Positions 54,020 to 62,963 of a stretch of DNA of 64,000 nt are shown here, in pieces. The stretch covers positions 1 to 64,000 of the forward strand of contig JAIYAQ010000032.1 of NCBI GenBank assembly GCA_027488975.1. Reading direction: 5' to 3'. The notes under the pieces are model-generated. The model did no database searches and was not told the DNA's origin. It was given only the letters and a program-made list of their open reading frames with translations. Positions within the stretch are counted from its first letter, which is position 1. Each line of letters opens with the position of its first letter. This DNA comes from Cyanobium sp. E1_MAG_00006. Lineage in GTDB: Bacteria; Cyanobacteriota; Cyanobacteriia; PCC-6307; Cyanobiaceae. The translations under genes and the position numbers were made by a program.

Positions 54020-54774
54020 GCCTGGCCCTGGTGCTGGTGGAACCGGCCGGGCCCCTCAATGTGGGCAGCGTGGCCCGGTTGTGCGCCAATTTCGGCATCG
54101 CCCAGCTGCGGCTGGTGGCCCCCCGCTGCGACCACAGGGGGCCTGAAGCGCGGCTGATGGCGGTGCATGGCGGTGCCTTGCTCGATAGCGCTCTGCTGTT
54201 CCCCGACCTGGCAGCCGCCCTGGCGGACTGCCGACGCGTGGTGGCCACCAGCGGCCGGATCGAGCAGGAGGGGCTTCCCCTCTCGCCGGCGAACGAGGCC
54301 CTGGCCTGGCTGCGGCAGGACCGCTCCCCCGCCCTGGGTGCTCTGGTGTTCGGCCGGGAGGACCGCGGACTCAGCAACGATGAACTGCTGCTGGCCGGCC
54401 GAGTGGTGCGCCTCTCCACCGACGCCGCTTACAGCTCGCTCAACTTGTCCCATGCCGTGGCCATCTGCCTGCACGAGCTGCAGCAGCTCGATGAGGACGG
54501 GGGCATGACGGGCACGGCTGCCATGGCTGGCATGGCTACCGCCGCAGCCGATGACGCCCCGGAGCCCTGCCCCCGAGCGGCGCTTGAAGCAGCCCTGGCG
54601 GATGCCGAAGCACTGCTCCTGGAAGTGGGGTTTCTCTACCCGCACACGGCCCACGCCCGCATGGCCAAGCTGCGCGGCCTGTTGCAGCGCGCCCAGGTGA
54701 CGGATGCGGAGGTGGCGCTGCTGCGGGGCATGGTGCGTCAACTGCGCTGGGCAGCCCAGCAAAGAACCCCCTAA
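54016..54774 (+). CDS. SpoU/TrmJ-family RNA methyltransferase
   Basis: A 252-residue SPOUT-class methyltransferase from a GTG overlapping the cytM stop. Knot motifs are LVEPAGPLNVGSVARLCANFG, LVFGREDRGLSNDELLLAG and STDAAYSSLNLSHAVAICLHEL. TrmJ 2'-O-methylates position 32 of tRNAs. The C-terminal helical extension (LRGLLQRAQVTDAEVALLRGMVRQLRW) is also TrmJ-like. TrmJ itself or a close rRNA relative are both possible. Confidence 0.85.
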   Translation: MSLALVLVEPAGPLNVGSVARLCANFGIAQLRLVAPRCDHRGPEARLMAVHGGALLDSALLFPDLAAALADCRRVVATSGRIEQEGLPLSPANEALAWLRQDRSPALGALVFGREDRGLSNDELLLAGRVVRLSTDAAYSSLNLSHAVAICLHELQQLDEDGGMTGTAAMAGMATAAADDAPEPCPRAALEAALADAEALLLEVGFLYPHTAHARMAKLRGLLQRAQVTDAEVALLRGMVRQLRWAAQQRTP

Positions 54775-54803
54775 GGTCCGGTCCGTCCGCCCTGCCCTCA
54801 CCC

Positions 54804-55913
54804 GTGAGCGCCAGCCGCCCCACCCGCTCCAGCACCGGCAGCGCCTGGGGAGCTCCGCTGCGGCTGGTGCTGCGACTGCTGGTGATGGGCATCGGCCTCG
54901 GGGTGATCACCGGCACCACGCTCAAGCTGCTGGCACCACGCCTGGCCGGCGGTGGGAGCCCGGGGCCGTCGCTCCTGCCGGCAGGCACCCCCTCCCTGCA
55001 GCCGCTGCAGCGGGGGCTGAGCCTGGGGCGCTTCGAACCACGCAGCGAGCTCTCCGGTCTCAGCCAGAAGTGGGCCCAACTCGCGGCCAAGCACAAGGAT
55101 CTGCAGGCCAGCGGTTACCTGCTGGTGCTGGACGACGGCCGCTACGCCCAGCTGCAAGCCGAGAAGCCTCTGCCGGCGGCCAGTTCGATCAAGACGCCGA
55201 TCCTGCTGGCGGCCCTGGAGGACCTCGACACCGGCAAGCTCCGCTGGAACGACCCGCTGCTGCTGACCAAGGAGGTGATCGGTGGCGGAGCCGGCTGGAT
55301 GGCCAGCAAACCCCTGGGCACCCGCTTCCCCTTCTGGGAGGCCGCCACCGAGATGATCCGGGTGAGCGACAACAGCGCCACCAACCTGCTGATCAAGCGC
55401 CTGGGGGGCAAGACCGTTCTCAATGGCCGCTTCCAGGCCCTGGGCCTGACCGGCACGGTGATCAACAACTGGCTGCCGGATCTCGACGGCACCAACACCA
55501 CCAGTGCCCACGACCTGGCCCGCTCCATCGCCCTGGTGGACACCGGCGAAAAACTCAGCCCCCGCGCCCGCGACCTGTTCCGCGAAGTGATGGGCACGTC
55601 GCGCACCAACACCCTGCTGCCCCTGGGCCTGCTGATGGGCCTCGGCGGTGATTCCGCCGACCCGGACAGCGACCTCCTGGCCCACGGTGTGACCGTGCTC
55701 AACAAGACCGGCGACATCGGCATCGCCTACGCCGATGGCGGCCTGATCGAGCTGCCCAATGGCCAGCGGGCCGTGGCGGCCTTCCTGGTGAAGGGTCCGT
55801 TCAACGACCAGCGCTCCACCGACCTGATCCGCGCCATGGCCGCCGAGGTGGCCCGAACGCTTGTAGGACGCGGCAGCGGCAAAGGCCCCACCGTCTCCCC
55901 AACAGCCCGATGA
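54804..55913 (+). CDS. Class A beta-lactamase-fold serine hydrolase lacking the general-base Glu
   Basis: A 369-residue protein from a GTG. An N-terminal membrane anchor (LVLRLLVMGIGLGVITGT) is followed by a penicillin-recognising domain with SSIK (SxxK, Ser127-Lys130), SDN (178-180) and KTG (291-293). The omega-loop position, normally ExxLN with the deacylating Glu166, reads WLPDLD here (213-218), so the general base is absent. It is thus more likely a DD-peptidase-like or cell-wall protein than an antibiotic-degrading beta-lactamase. It overlaps the next gene (ATGA). Confidence 0.85.
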   Translation: MSASRPTRSSTGSAWGAPLRLVLRLLVMGIGLGVITGTTLKLLAPRLAGGGSPGPSLLPAGTPSLQPLQRGLSLGRFEPRSELSGLSQKWAQLAAKHKDLQASGYLLVLDDGRYAQLQAEKPLPAASSIKTPILLAALEDLDTGKLRWNDPLLLTKEVIGGGAGWMASKPLGTRFPFWEAATEMIRVSDNSATNLLIKRLGGKTVLNGRFQALGLTGTVINNWLPDLDGTNTTSAHDLARSIALVDTGEKLSPRARDLFREVMGTSRTNTLLPLGLLMGLGGDSADPDSDLLAHGVTVLNKTGDIGIAYADGGLIELPNGQRAVAAFLVKGPFNDQRSTDLIRAMAAEVARTLVGRGSGKGPTVSPTAR

Positions 55914-57361
55914 TCCCCGCCCTCGCCCCACTGCTGCTGGCCGCCACGCCCGCACCCACCGCACTGGCCCAGGCTCCGGCATCAACCTCGCCGCCGCAGA
56001 CCCAGGCCGCCAGCACCGTCCTTCGTCCACAGACGGTGGCGCCGCTGCCTGGGGGGCTCGATGCCCTTCTGATGCTCAACGACAACAACCCCGAGCTGAT
56101 CACGGCACCGGGGGTGTTGCTCTCCACCTTCCCGGCCGCCGGAAGACCCCAGCCCGACGCCCACCTGGATCTGGCGCTCAGCGGTCGCTTCGACCTCTTC
56201 AGCCACCACGTTTATGCCGGCAGGCCGGAGACCCTCGATTCCACCCTCTGGCTGGCGGTGCTGGCCCAGCCCCGCACAAACAAGCCTGTACCACTCCGCC
56301 TGCTGGCAGGGGCGACAGCCCTCTCCCAGGCCACGGACCGTCAGCAAGCGTCAGCTCCGTTTCTTCCCCTGCCAGCCCTTCTCCCCCAGGACGGCACCGT
56401 GTTCTCCGGCCCCGGCAGCCGCGTGGCCACCGAACTGCTCAGCCGCCAGCGCAGCCCGCTGCTGCCGCAGCAGTGGACCCTGACGCCTGGCCAGCCCACG
56501 GTGCTGCTGGTGCTGCCACTGCCGGTGCGGGGCCTGGATCCGTTGCTCAACGGTCTCAACCTGCAGCTCCGGCTCCAAAGCGAAGGGCCGGTGAGCGTGG
56601 CCACCGTGGCGGCCTTCGGCAAAGGCGATCAACCACCGCCGCAGGACTCCTGGGCCGCCCTGCTTGATGGGCCCCTCAGCCCGCGTGAGCACAGCCCCAC
56701 CCCCCGCGACAACAAAAAGGGCCCGATCATCTACTCCAGGGTCAACGGCGTGCAGGTGGGCAGCACCTGGAGGGCCACCATCACCGACCCCGGCCAGCGC
56801 TGGCTGAGCGCGAGCCGGGCACCGATCTCCTGGCCCATCAGCTCCCTGGAGCGGGGCAGCCTCGGCACCGGCCAGGTCCAGACCGCCGAACTGAAGCGCT
56901 TCTATCCCGGCACCGCCTGGGCCGCCCACGGCAACTACGGCGTGGAGTACGACCTGGCCATCCCCCTGCGCAATACCGGTTCCGCGCCGGTCCAGCTGCA
57001 GCTGCAGCTGGATTCACCGCTCAAGCACGACCAACCCCTGGGCGGACTGCGCTTCAACCCCGCCCCCGGCAGGGCCGTGATGTTCCGCGGCACCGTGGAG
57101 GTGAGCGGGCTGGATGGTGACGCCGGCCAGCCCAGTGGCCGCCGCCAGTTCCATCTGATCCAGCGCTCCGGTCAGCAGGGGCCGGCCCTGGGCACGGTGA
57201 GCCTGGCCCCGGGCGCCCAGCGGCAGCTGCAGGTGCGGCTGATCTACCCGGCCGATGCCACCCCGCCGCAGGTGCTCAGCCTGCTTCCGCTGCAGCCCCC
57301 GGCAGCGGCCATTGCGCCTGTGAAACAATCGCCACCGCTCCCCGCCAGCCGCCAACCGTGA
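55910..57361 (+). CDS. DUF3370 family exported protein
   Basis: A 483-residue protein of the cyanobacterial DUF3370 family. A signal-peptide-like start (LAPLLLAATPAPTALAQAPA) is followed by a large beta-rich domain. Recognisable parts are LRPQTVAPLPGGLDALLMLNDN, DLFSHHVYAGRPET, IIYSRVNGVQVGSTWRATI and AAHGNYGVEYDLAIPLRNTG. It is probably periplasmic or at the outer face of the envelope. No catalytic residues are known for the family. It overlaps chlI (GTGA). Confidence 0.85.
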   Translation: MIPALAPLLLAATPAPTALAQAPASTSPPQTQAASTVLRPQTVAPLPGGLDALLMLNDNNPELITAPGVLLSTFPAAGRPQPDAHLDLALSGRFDLFSHHVYAGRPETLDSTLWLAVLAQPRTNKPVPLRLLAGATALSQATDRQQASAPFLPLPALLPQDGTVFSGPGSRVATELLSRQRSPLLPQQWTLTPGQPTVLLVLPLPVRGLDPLLNGLNLQLRLQSEGPVSVATVAAFGKGDQPPPQDSWAALLDGPLSPREHSPTPRDNKKGPIIYSRVNGVQVGSTWRATITDPGQRWLSASRAPISWPISSLERGSLGTGQVQTAELKRFYPGTAWAAHGNYGVEYDLAIPLRNTGSAPVQLQLQLDSPLKHDQPLGGLRFNPAPGRAVMFRGTVEVSGLDGDAGQPSGRRQFHLIQRSGQQGPALGTVSLAPGAQRQLQVRLIYPADATPPQVLSLLPLQPPAAAIAPVKQSPPLPASRQP

Positions 57362-58446
57362 CGCAAGCCCGCAAGCGCAGGGTCTTCCCCTTCACCGCGA
57401 TCGTGGGCCAGGAGGAGATGAAGCTGGCGCTGCTGCTCAACGTGATCGACCCGCGCATCGGCGGCGTGATGATCATGGGCGACCGCGGCACGGGCAAAAG
57501 CACGACCATCCGTGCGCTGGCCGACCTCCTCCCCGAGATCGATGTGGTGGCGGGCGACCCCTACAACAGCTCGCCGCAGGATCCGGATCTGCAGAGCGCC
57601 GAGGTACGCCAGCGGGCCGACCACGGCGAGACACTGCCGACCGAGAAGCGCCAGGTGCCGATGGTGGACCTGCCCCTGGGTGCCACCGAAGACCGCCTCT
57701 GCGGCACGATTGACATCGAGAAGGCCCTCAGCGAGGGCGTGCGGGCGTTTGAGCCCGGCCTGCTGGCCAAGGCCAACCGCGGCCTGCTCTACGTGGATGA
57801 GGTGAACCTGCTGGACGACCACCTGGTGGACGTGCTGCTGGATTCAGCGGCCTCCGGCTGGAACACGGTGGAGCGTGAGGGCGTGAGCGTGCGCCACCCG
57901 GCCCGCTTTGTGCTGATCGGCTCCGGCAACCCCGAGGAAGGCGAACTGCGGCCGCAGCTGCTCGATCGCTTCGGCATGAGCGTGGAGGTGCGCACCGTGC
58001 GCGATCCCGAGCTGCGCGTGCAGGTGGTGGATCAGCGCACGGCGTTCGATAACGACCCGGACGGCTTCAACAACGCCGTGCAGACCACCCAGGACGCCCT
58101 GCAGGATCGGGTCATCGCCGCGCAGACGCTGCTGCCGCAGGTGGCGATCGACGACGACCTGCGCATCCGCATCAGCGCCATCTGCGGTGAGCTGGATGTG
58201 GACGGCCTGCGCGGCGACATCGTGACCAACCGCGCCGCCCGCGCCCTCGCCGCCTTCGAAGGCCGCACTGAAGTAACAGAAGTCGACGTGGCCCGTGTGG
58301 CCGCCTGCTGCCTGCGCCACCGCCTGCGCAAGGATCCGCTCGAGCAGATCGACTCGGGCGACCGGGTGGTGAAGGTGTTCTGCAAGGTGTTCGAGCGCCC
58401 CGACAGCACAGACCGCGGCGCCTTCGAACTGGCCTTGGCAGCCTGA
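57358..58446 (+). CDS. chlI: Magnesium chelatase ATPase subunit I
   Basis: A 362-residue AAA+ ATPase from a GTG. It drives Mg insertion into protoporphyrin IX, the first step of chlorophyll synthesis. Walker A is [20 protein letters not shown]. Walker B is [21 protein letters not shown]. The arginine-finger and sensor parts ([25 protein letters not shown]) are complete. Cysteines in the C-terminal part ([13 protein letters not shown]) may be redox-regulated. chlD and chlH are not in the window. Confidence 0.97.
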   Translation: MTQARKRRVFPFTAIVGQEEMKLALLLNVIDPRIGGVMIMGDRGTGKSTTIRALADLLPEIDVVAGDPYNSSPQDPDLQSAEVRQRADHGETLPTEKRQVPMVDLPLGATEDRLCGTIDIEKALSEGVRAFEPGLLAKANRGLLYVDEVNLLDDHLVDVLLDSAASGWNTVEREGVSVRHPARFVLIGSGNPEEGELRPQLLDRFGMSVEVRTVRDPELRVQVVDQRTAFDNDPDGFNNAVQTTQDALQDRVIAAQTLLPQVAIDDDLRIRISAICGELDVDGLRGDIVTNRAARALAAFEGRTEVTEVDVARVAACCLRHRLRKDPLEQIDSGDRVVKVFCKVFERPDSTDRGAFELALAA

Positions 58447-58465
58447 TGAAGCGCCGGGGGCCCGT

Positions 58466-58939
58466 ATGAGGATCCTCGGCATCGACCCCGGCCTGGCCAG
58501 GGTGGGCTACGGCGTGATCGAGGTGGAGCCTGGCCCCGGCGGCCATCAGCGCCTGCTCGACTGCGGCATCATCCGCACCGACCCGGGCCGCAGCGAAGGG
58601 GATCGGATGGTGGAGATCGCCCGCGACCTGCGCCAGCTGATCCGCGCCTGGCGGCCGGAGCTGGCGGCCGTTGAGAAATTCTTCTTCTACCGCTCCAGCA
58701 CCACCATCGCCGTGGTGCAGGCCCGCGGCGTGCTGATGATGACCCTGGCGCGGTTCCGGGTGCCGGTGGTGGAGTTCCCGCCGATGCAGATCAAGCTGGC
58801 CCTGGCGGGCCATGGCCACGCCCAGAAGGACGAAGTGCTGGAGGCGGTGATGCGCGAGCTGGATCTGAGCGACCCGCCGCGCCCGGATGACGCCGCCGAT
58901 GCCCTGGCGGTGGCCCTCACCGGTTGGTTCCAGCGCTGA
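58466..58939 (+). CDS. ruvC: Holliday junction endonuclease RuvC
   Basis: A 157-residue nuclease that resolves Holliday junctions. The acidic catalytic residues lie in [18 protein letters not shown], in [20 protein letters not shown] and in [19 protein letters not shown]. Length is normal. It lies 19 bp after chlI and 10 bp before the 5-formyl-THF cyclo-ligase gene, in the same direction, suggesting one transcript. Confidence 0.96.
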   Translation: MRILGIDPGLARVGYGVIEVEPGPGGHQRLLDCGIIRTDPGRSEGDRMVEIARDLRQLIRAWRPELAAVEKFFFYRSSTTIAVVQARGVLMMTLARFRVPVVEFPPMQIKLALAGHGHAQKDEVLEAVMRELDLSDPPRPDDAADALAVALTGWFQR

Positions 58940-58949
58940 GGGTGAGGGC

Positions 58950-59513
58950 ATGGCCAGTCAGTCCAAGGAGGATCTGCGCCGCCGCTTCTGCCAGGAGCGC
59001 CGTCGCGCCCAGTCCGCGGCCGCCGATGCGATCAGCCGGTCGGCAGCCGCCCTCCTGCCGCCGCTGCTGAGACCCGGCCGTCATCTGGGGATGTACTGGC
59101 CCATCGGTGCTGAGCCTGATCTGCGCGCCCTGGCTCAGAACGGCGCCACCGGCGAACTGGCCCTGCCGGCAGTGGTGGCAGGCCACCTGCTCTACCGCGC
59201 CTGGCGGCCGGGCGAGGCACTGGTGCCGGATGCCTGCAGGATCCCGGCACCAGCCGGAGCAGCCGCCCTGAAGCCGAATGAACTCAGCCTGCTGCTGGTG
59301 CCAGCCCTGGCGCTGGATCAGCACGGCATCCGCCTGGGCTCCGGCGGCGGCTGGTACGACCGCTTGCGCGCCGATCCGGCCTGGCGGGCCATCCCAGCTC
59401 TAGCGGTGCTGCCGGCCGCCTGCATCACCCGCGACTTGCCGCGGGATCCCTGGGATGTGCCCTTCGATGGCTGGCTGGATGAGCGGGGCCTGCATTGGTT
59501 GCAAGCTGTGTAA
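58950..59513 (+). CDS. 5-formyltetrahydrofolate cyclo-ligase
   Basis: A 187-residue enzyme from the ATG at 58950, which recycles 5-formyl-THF to methenyl-THF with ATP. The N-terminal SKEDLRRRFCQERRRA, the pocket PGRHLGMYWPIGAEPDL, the motif NELSLLLVPALALDQHGIRLGSGGGWYDRL and the C-terminal DVPFDGWLDERGL are typical. It connects to folD of the same pathway in the window. The upstream open frame to 58887 lies within ruvC and is not used. Confidence 0.92.
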   Translation: MASQSKEDLRRRFCQERRRAQSAAADAISRSAAALLPPLLRPGRHLGMYWPIGAEPDLRALAQNGATGELALPAVVAGHLLYRAWRPGEALVPDACRIPAPAGAAALKPNELSLLLVPALALDQHGIRLGSGGGWYDRLRADPAWRAIPALAVLPAACITRDLPRDPWDVPFDGWLDERGLHWLQAV

Positions 59514-59582
59514 GCACGCCCGGCTACCGCACGCTGCTGGCCTCTGTTTGGCAGGATTGGGGTAATTGTTCCAGCGGTTTCC

Positions 59583-59843
59583 TTGGACCTTCAGGCCAAC
59601 GATGCGTTCCTGTCCGCCACCGGAGCCAGCCAGTCGGCCAGTCAGTCCCTGCATGCCGCAGCGGGCCGCCGCAGCGGTCCCGGCATCCGCCTCGACCGCG
59701 GCACGGTCGCTGAGCAGGTGCTCGCCTCCGAGCTGCGAGGCCGTCAGGACCCCTCGGATGCCCTCTCGATGATGGTCAGCTCGATGGTGCACATGGTGCA
59801 GGCCGGCAAGACCCAGAGCGCCGCCAGCCGCTGGTCAGCCTGA
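59583..59843 (+). CDS. Small hypothetical protein
   Basis: An 86-residue open frame starting at TTG (59583). The N-terminal part is Ser/Ala-rich, and the C-terminal SDALSMMVSSMVHMVQAGKT looks like an amphipathic Met-rich helix. It may be real given its separate position and balanced composition, but no family is recognised. It is followed by a 77-bp gap before the next gene. An alternative is that only the C-terminal part is coding. Confidence 0.4.
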   Translation: MDLQANDAFLSATGASQSASQSLHAAAGRRSGPGIRLDRGTVAEQVLASELRGRQDPSDALSMMVSSMVHMVQAGKTQSAASRWSA

Positions 59844-59920
59844 TCGAGGTCATCGCCTCGGCTCCCTGTCGACGAACGCTCCAATCACGCTTGACTGGGT
59901 GAACTGACCCAGCTCCAGCC

Positions 59921-60385
59921 ATGCGCCTCTCGCCCCGGGCCGTCTGCTTCGGCCTCACCATGCTCGTGCTCTCCCCGGGCCTGGCGCGGGCCCACGCCAT
60001 CGAGAGCAGCCTCACCAAGCTGCAGAACCTGAGCGATCAGTTCCTGCTTCAGAGCCAGTTCTCCAGCGGCCAACCCACCGCCGATGCGGTGGTGCGCCTC
60101 GTACCTCCCGGCGGCCAGCCCGTTGAGCTGGGCCGCACCGACAGCCGCGGCCAGCTGAGCTTCAACCTGCCCAGCAACGCCAACGGCGAGTGGGAGCTGC
60201 AGGTGGATGGTGGCCCCGGCCACCGCGATTACCTGGAGATGCCCGTGAAAGGGGGCAAGGCCCAGCTCGATCGGATCAGCCAGCACGAACATCACGACGG
60301 CCCCTGGGGCTGGCTGCTGGGGCTCGGTGGTGCTGGTGCGGCTGCCATGCTGCTGGGACTGCAACGCATCCGACGCCCCCGTTGA
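59921..60385 (+). CDS. Exported protein with an Ig-like domain and C-terminal membrane anchor
   Basis: A 154-residue protein. The signal peptide (AVCFGLTMLVLSPGLARAHA) would leave a mature N-terminus at or near His-Ala-Ile. A beta-sandwich region resembling carboxypeptidase-regulatory or DUF4198 domains follows (ADAVVRLVPPGGQPVELGRT, LSFNLPSNANGEWELQVDGG). A His-rich QHEHHDGPWGW segment and a transmembrane helix (LLGLGGAGAAAMLLGL) end the protein. The N-terminal His and the His cluster suggest metal binding, as in NikL-type nickel uptake proteins. That is inference. It overlaps sufE (TGATG). Confidence 0.6.
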   Translation: MRLSPRAVCFGLTMLVLSPGLARAHAIESSLTKLQNLSDQFLLQSQFSSGQPTADAVVRLVPPGGQPVELGRTDSRGQLSFNLPSNANGEWELQVDGGPGHRDYLEMPVKGGKAQLDRISQHEHHDGPWGWLLGLGGAGAAAMLLGLQRIRRPR

Positions 60386-60807
60386 TGGCCACCGGCAGCG
60401 AGAAGCTCGATCAGATCGTTGAACGCCTCAAAGGCACTGCCGATCCGAAGCGGCGCTACGAATACGTGCTCTGGCTGGCGAAAAAACTCGAACCTCTGCC
60501 GGAGGCCTGCCGCAACGATGCCTTCAAGGTGAAGGGCTGTGTCTCCCAGGTTTATGTGGTGGGACAACTCGTGGATGGACGCCTGCACTGGCGTGGGGAC
60601 TCCGATGCCGCCATCACCAAGGGGCTGCTGGCCCTGCTGATCGAGGGGCTGGAGGGCCTGGAACCGGCCGCCGCGGCCGCCATCGATCCGGCCTTCCTCG
60701 CCGAAACAGGGCTGCAGGCGAGCCTGACCCCATCGCGGGCCAATGGTTTTCTCAACATCCTGCGGATGATGCAAGCCCAGGCCAGCGCCCTGGCGGCCGA
60801 AAGCTGA
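60385..60807 (+). CDS. sufE: SufE family sulfur acceptor
   Basis: A 140-residue protein that accepts sulfur from SufS and stimulates iron-sulfur cluster assembly. The conserved Cys is in FKVKGCVSQVYVVGQLVDG. The opening EKLDQIVERLKGTADPKRRYEYVLWLAKKL and the C-terminal TPSRANGFLNILRMMQ match SufE. It starts within the stop of the upstream exported-protein gene. Length is normal. Confidence 0.93.
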   Translation: MATGSEKLDQIVERLKGTADPKRRYEYVLWLAKKLEPLPEACRNDAFKVKGCVSQVYVVGQLVDGRLHWRGDSDAAITKGLLALLIEGLEGLEPAAAAAIDPAFLAETGLQASLTPSRANGFLNILRMMQAQASALAAES

Positions 60808-60871
60808 GCGAATCCCGGCTGACCGCTTGCGCCCGGATTTCTAGGATCCCGGTTTCGACGGACACGCAGGC

Positions 60872-62182
60872 ATGACCATCGGCATCGGCTTGCTCGGGCT
60901 CGGCACGGTGGGAGCAGGTGTTGCCGGCATTCTCACCAGCCCCGAGGGGCGCCATCCGCTTGTGAGCCAGCTGGCTCTGCGGCGGGTGGCAGTGCGGGAT
61001 CTGGCAAGGCCGCGGCCGCTGGAGCTGCCTGAGGCGATCCTCTGCACTGATCCCGAGGCCGTTGTCGACGACCCGGCCGTGGACATCGTGGTGGAGGTGA
61101 TGGGGGGCCTTGAGCCCGCCCGCAGCCTGATCCTGCGGGCCATCGCCGCCGGCAAGCCGGTGGTGACCGCCAACAAGGCGGTGATCGCCCGCTACGGCGA
61201 GGAGATCGCCGCCGCCGCCGCCGCGAAGGGCGTCTACGTGCTGATCGAGGCGGCCGTGGGCGGTGGCATCCCGATCATCGAGCCGCTGAAGCAATCCCTG
61301 GGGGGGAACCGCATCCAGCGGGTGAGCGGCATCATCAACGGCACCACCAACTACATCCTCAGCCGCATGGCCGCTGAGGGGGCGGCCTATGGCGAGGTGC
61401 TGGCCGACGCCCAGCAGCTGGGCTACGCCGAGGCCGACCCGGCAGCCGATGTGGAGGGGGGGGATGCCGCCGACAAGATCGCGATCCTTGCAGGCCTCGC
61501 CTACGGGGGGTCGATTGAACGTCCGGCAATCCCCACGGAAGGAATCAATCGGCTCGACGCCCGGGATGTGAACTACGCCGCCCAACTGGGGTACGTGGTG
61601 AAGCTGGTGGCCAGCGCCCGTTTCCTCGGTACGGATGCAGACGGCACAGTGCAACTTGATGTGGGCGTCAGCCCCACCCTGCTGCCCAGGGAGCACCCCC
61701 TCGCGGGGGTGCATGGCGTCAACAACGCCATCCTGGTGGAGGGTGATCCGGTGGGTCGTGTGATGTTCTACGGCCCCGGCGCCGGCGCCGGCCCCACCGC
61801 CTCGGCCGTGGTGGCCGACATCCTCAACATCGCTGGCATCCGCGAGGCGAGCGGCAGCGGCGGCAGCCTGGATCCACTGCTGGCCGCCAGCCGCTGGCGC
61901 CGCTGCCGCCTGGTGGATCCGGGGCAGACCCAGCACCGCAACTACCTGCGCCTGCGCACCAGCGATCAGGCCGGTGTGATCGGCAAGATCGGCAGCTGTT
62001 TCGGCGATGCGGGCGTATCGATCCGATCGATCGTGCAGTTCGAAGGCAGTGCCGATGGCGCCGATGCCGAGATCGTGGTGATCACCCATGAGGTGCCGGA
62101 AGCCAGCTTCCGGCGGGCGCTGGCGGCGATCGAAGCCCTGCCGGATGTGACCGCCGTGGCGGCCTGCCTGCGCACCCTGTAG
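60872..62182 (+). CDS. hom: Homoserine dehydrogenase
   Basis: A 436-residue enzyme of threonine, methionine and isoleucine synthesis. The NAD(P) motif is GIGLLGLGTVGAGVAGIL. Catalytic and substrate parts are VTANKAVIARYGEEI, EAAVGGGIPIIEPLKQSL and INGTTNYILSRMAAEGAAYGE, then ADPAADVEGGDAADKIAILA. The C-terminal ACT domain (QTQHRNYLRLRTSDQAGVIGKIG) gives allosteric feedback by threonine. Length is normal for the ACT-containing form. Confidence 0.96.
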   Translation: MTIGIGLLGLGTVGAGVAGILTSPEGRHPLVSQLALRRVAVRDLARPRPLELPEAILCTDPEAVVDDPAVDIVVEVMGGLEPARSLILRAIAAGKPVVTANKAVIARYGEEIAAAAAAKGVYVLIEAAVGGGIPIIEPLKQSLGGNRIQRVSGIINGTTNYILSRMAAEGAAYGEVLADAQQLGYAEADPAADVEGGDAADKIAILAGLAYGGSIERPAIPTEGINRLDARDVNYAAQLGYVVKLVASARFLGTDADGTVQLDVGVSPTLLPREHPLAGVHGVNNAILVEGDPVGRVMFYGPGAGAGPTASAVVADILNIAGIREASGSGGSLDPLLAASRWRRCRLVDPGQTQHRNYLRLRTSDQAGVIGKIGSCFGDAGVSIRSIVQFEGSADGADAEIVVITHEVPEASFRRALAAIEALPDVTAVAACLRTL

Positions 62183-62526
62183 GGACAACCGAACCTGGCG
62201 GCCGGCCTCGCCGCTGATGCAGAGTGGAAGCAAATCGGAAGAATTCGCGCCGTTCTGCTCAAGGTCCATGCCACCAGCCAGGTGGGCAAGCGCTGACGCA
62301 GCAGTTGCCCGGTAACAGCAGCAACCCTTTGCTGGGATCGAGCCTCCAAGGCTGGTTCCAATCCGAGAGATCCCACGCTCTCCCCTTGGACACCCACTCG
62401 ATCCGAATCCCCCAGGAGCCGACCGGCTCCAACCCGGCGCCCCACGTGCCGGCCAACCCCTCCCCGGCCAACCAGGCCAGCCCCACAGAAACGCCCCCGT
62501 CCGAGATCCCTCCTTCACTGGAAGTC
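62183..62526 (+). other. 344-bp gap after hom
   Basis: A frame is open from 62224 through into the small CDS at 62527 and would add about 100 Pro/Ser/Asn-rich residues (for example NPAPHVPANPSPANQASPTE). That part does not look like a folded domain and is less GC-rich than most of the window. It could be a disordered N-terminal extension or noncoding leader. No RNA gene is seen. Confidence 0.4.
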
Positions 62527-62730
62527 ATGACGCTCCATCAGGGTGATTGCATCACCCTCAACAGCGACGAAAACGTGTACCAGGTCATCGGTGTCGATGA
62601 CCGCCACAACCGTTGCTGGGTCCGCCGCTGGCCGCTTGCCCGCCACGGCTCGCCCGTGTTTGAAATTTCCCTGCAACAGGTGGCCAGCAGCAGCCACCCC
62701 CATCCGCCACGCAAGCCCGCCGGGGTCTGA
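62527..62730 (+). CDS. Small conserved cyanobacterial hypothetical protein
   Basis: About 67 residues from the ATG at 62527. The domain (MTLHQGDCITLNSDENVYQV, then IGVDDRHNRCWVRRWPLARHGSP and FEISLQQVA) is compact and beta-rich, and resembles a family of short cyanobacterial proteins I recall. A 168-residue version starting at 62224 is possible. There is no catalytic motif. The function is unknown. Confidence 0.6.
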   Translation: MTLHQGDCITLNSDENVYQVIGVDDRHNRCWVRRWPLARHGSPVFEISLQQVASSSHPHPPRKPAGV

Positions 62731-62963
62731 AGCCTGGGTCTGAATCCTGGGCCTGCCCCTCCCAGAGCAGGACGGCCCAGCACTCCGGCTCCTGGGCGGC
62801 CATCGTTGCGTTGTCCCCGACGCTGCACATCCGCCGCTTGACCGGTTGAATGGTGGCGCTCCGAGCGCGTTCCTTGCCGCTGCCGCCGCTCCCAGCATCG
62901 AGAGCCAGCCATGCGGCTGCATCCCAGGCCATACCCCCTGGCGCTGGTTCTGGGGACGAGCCG

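Noticed and set aside
60752-62518. A 588-codon open frame antisense to hom
   Set aside because: The product is His/Gly/Asp-rich and domainless. The opposite strand encodes an unambiguous homoserine dehydrogenase.
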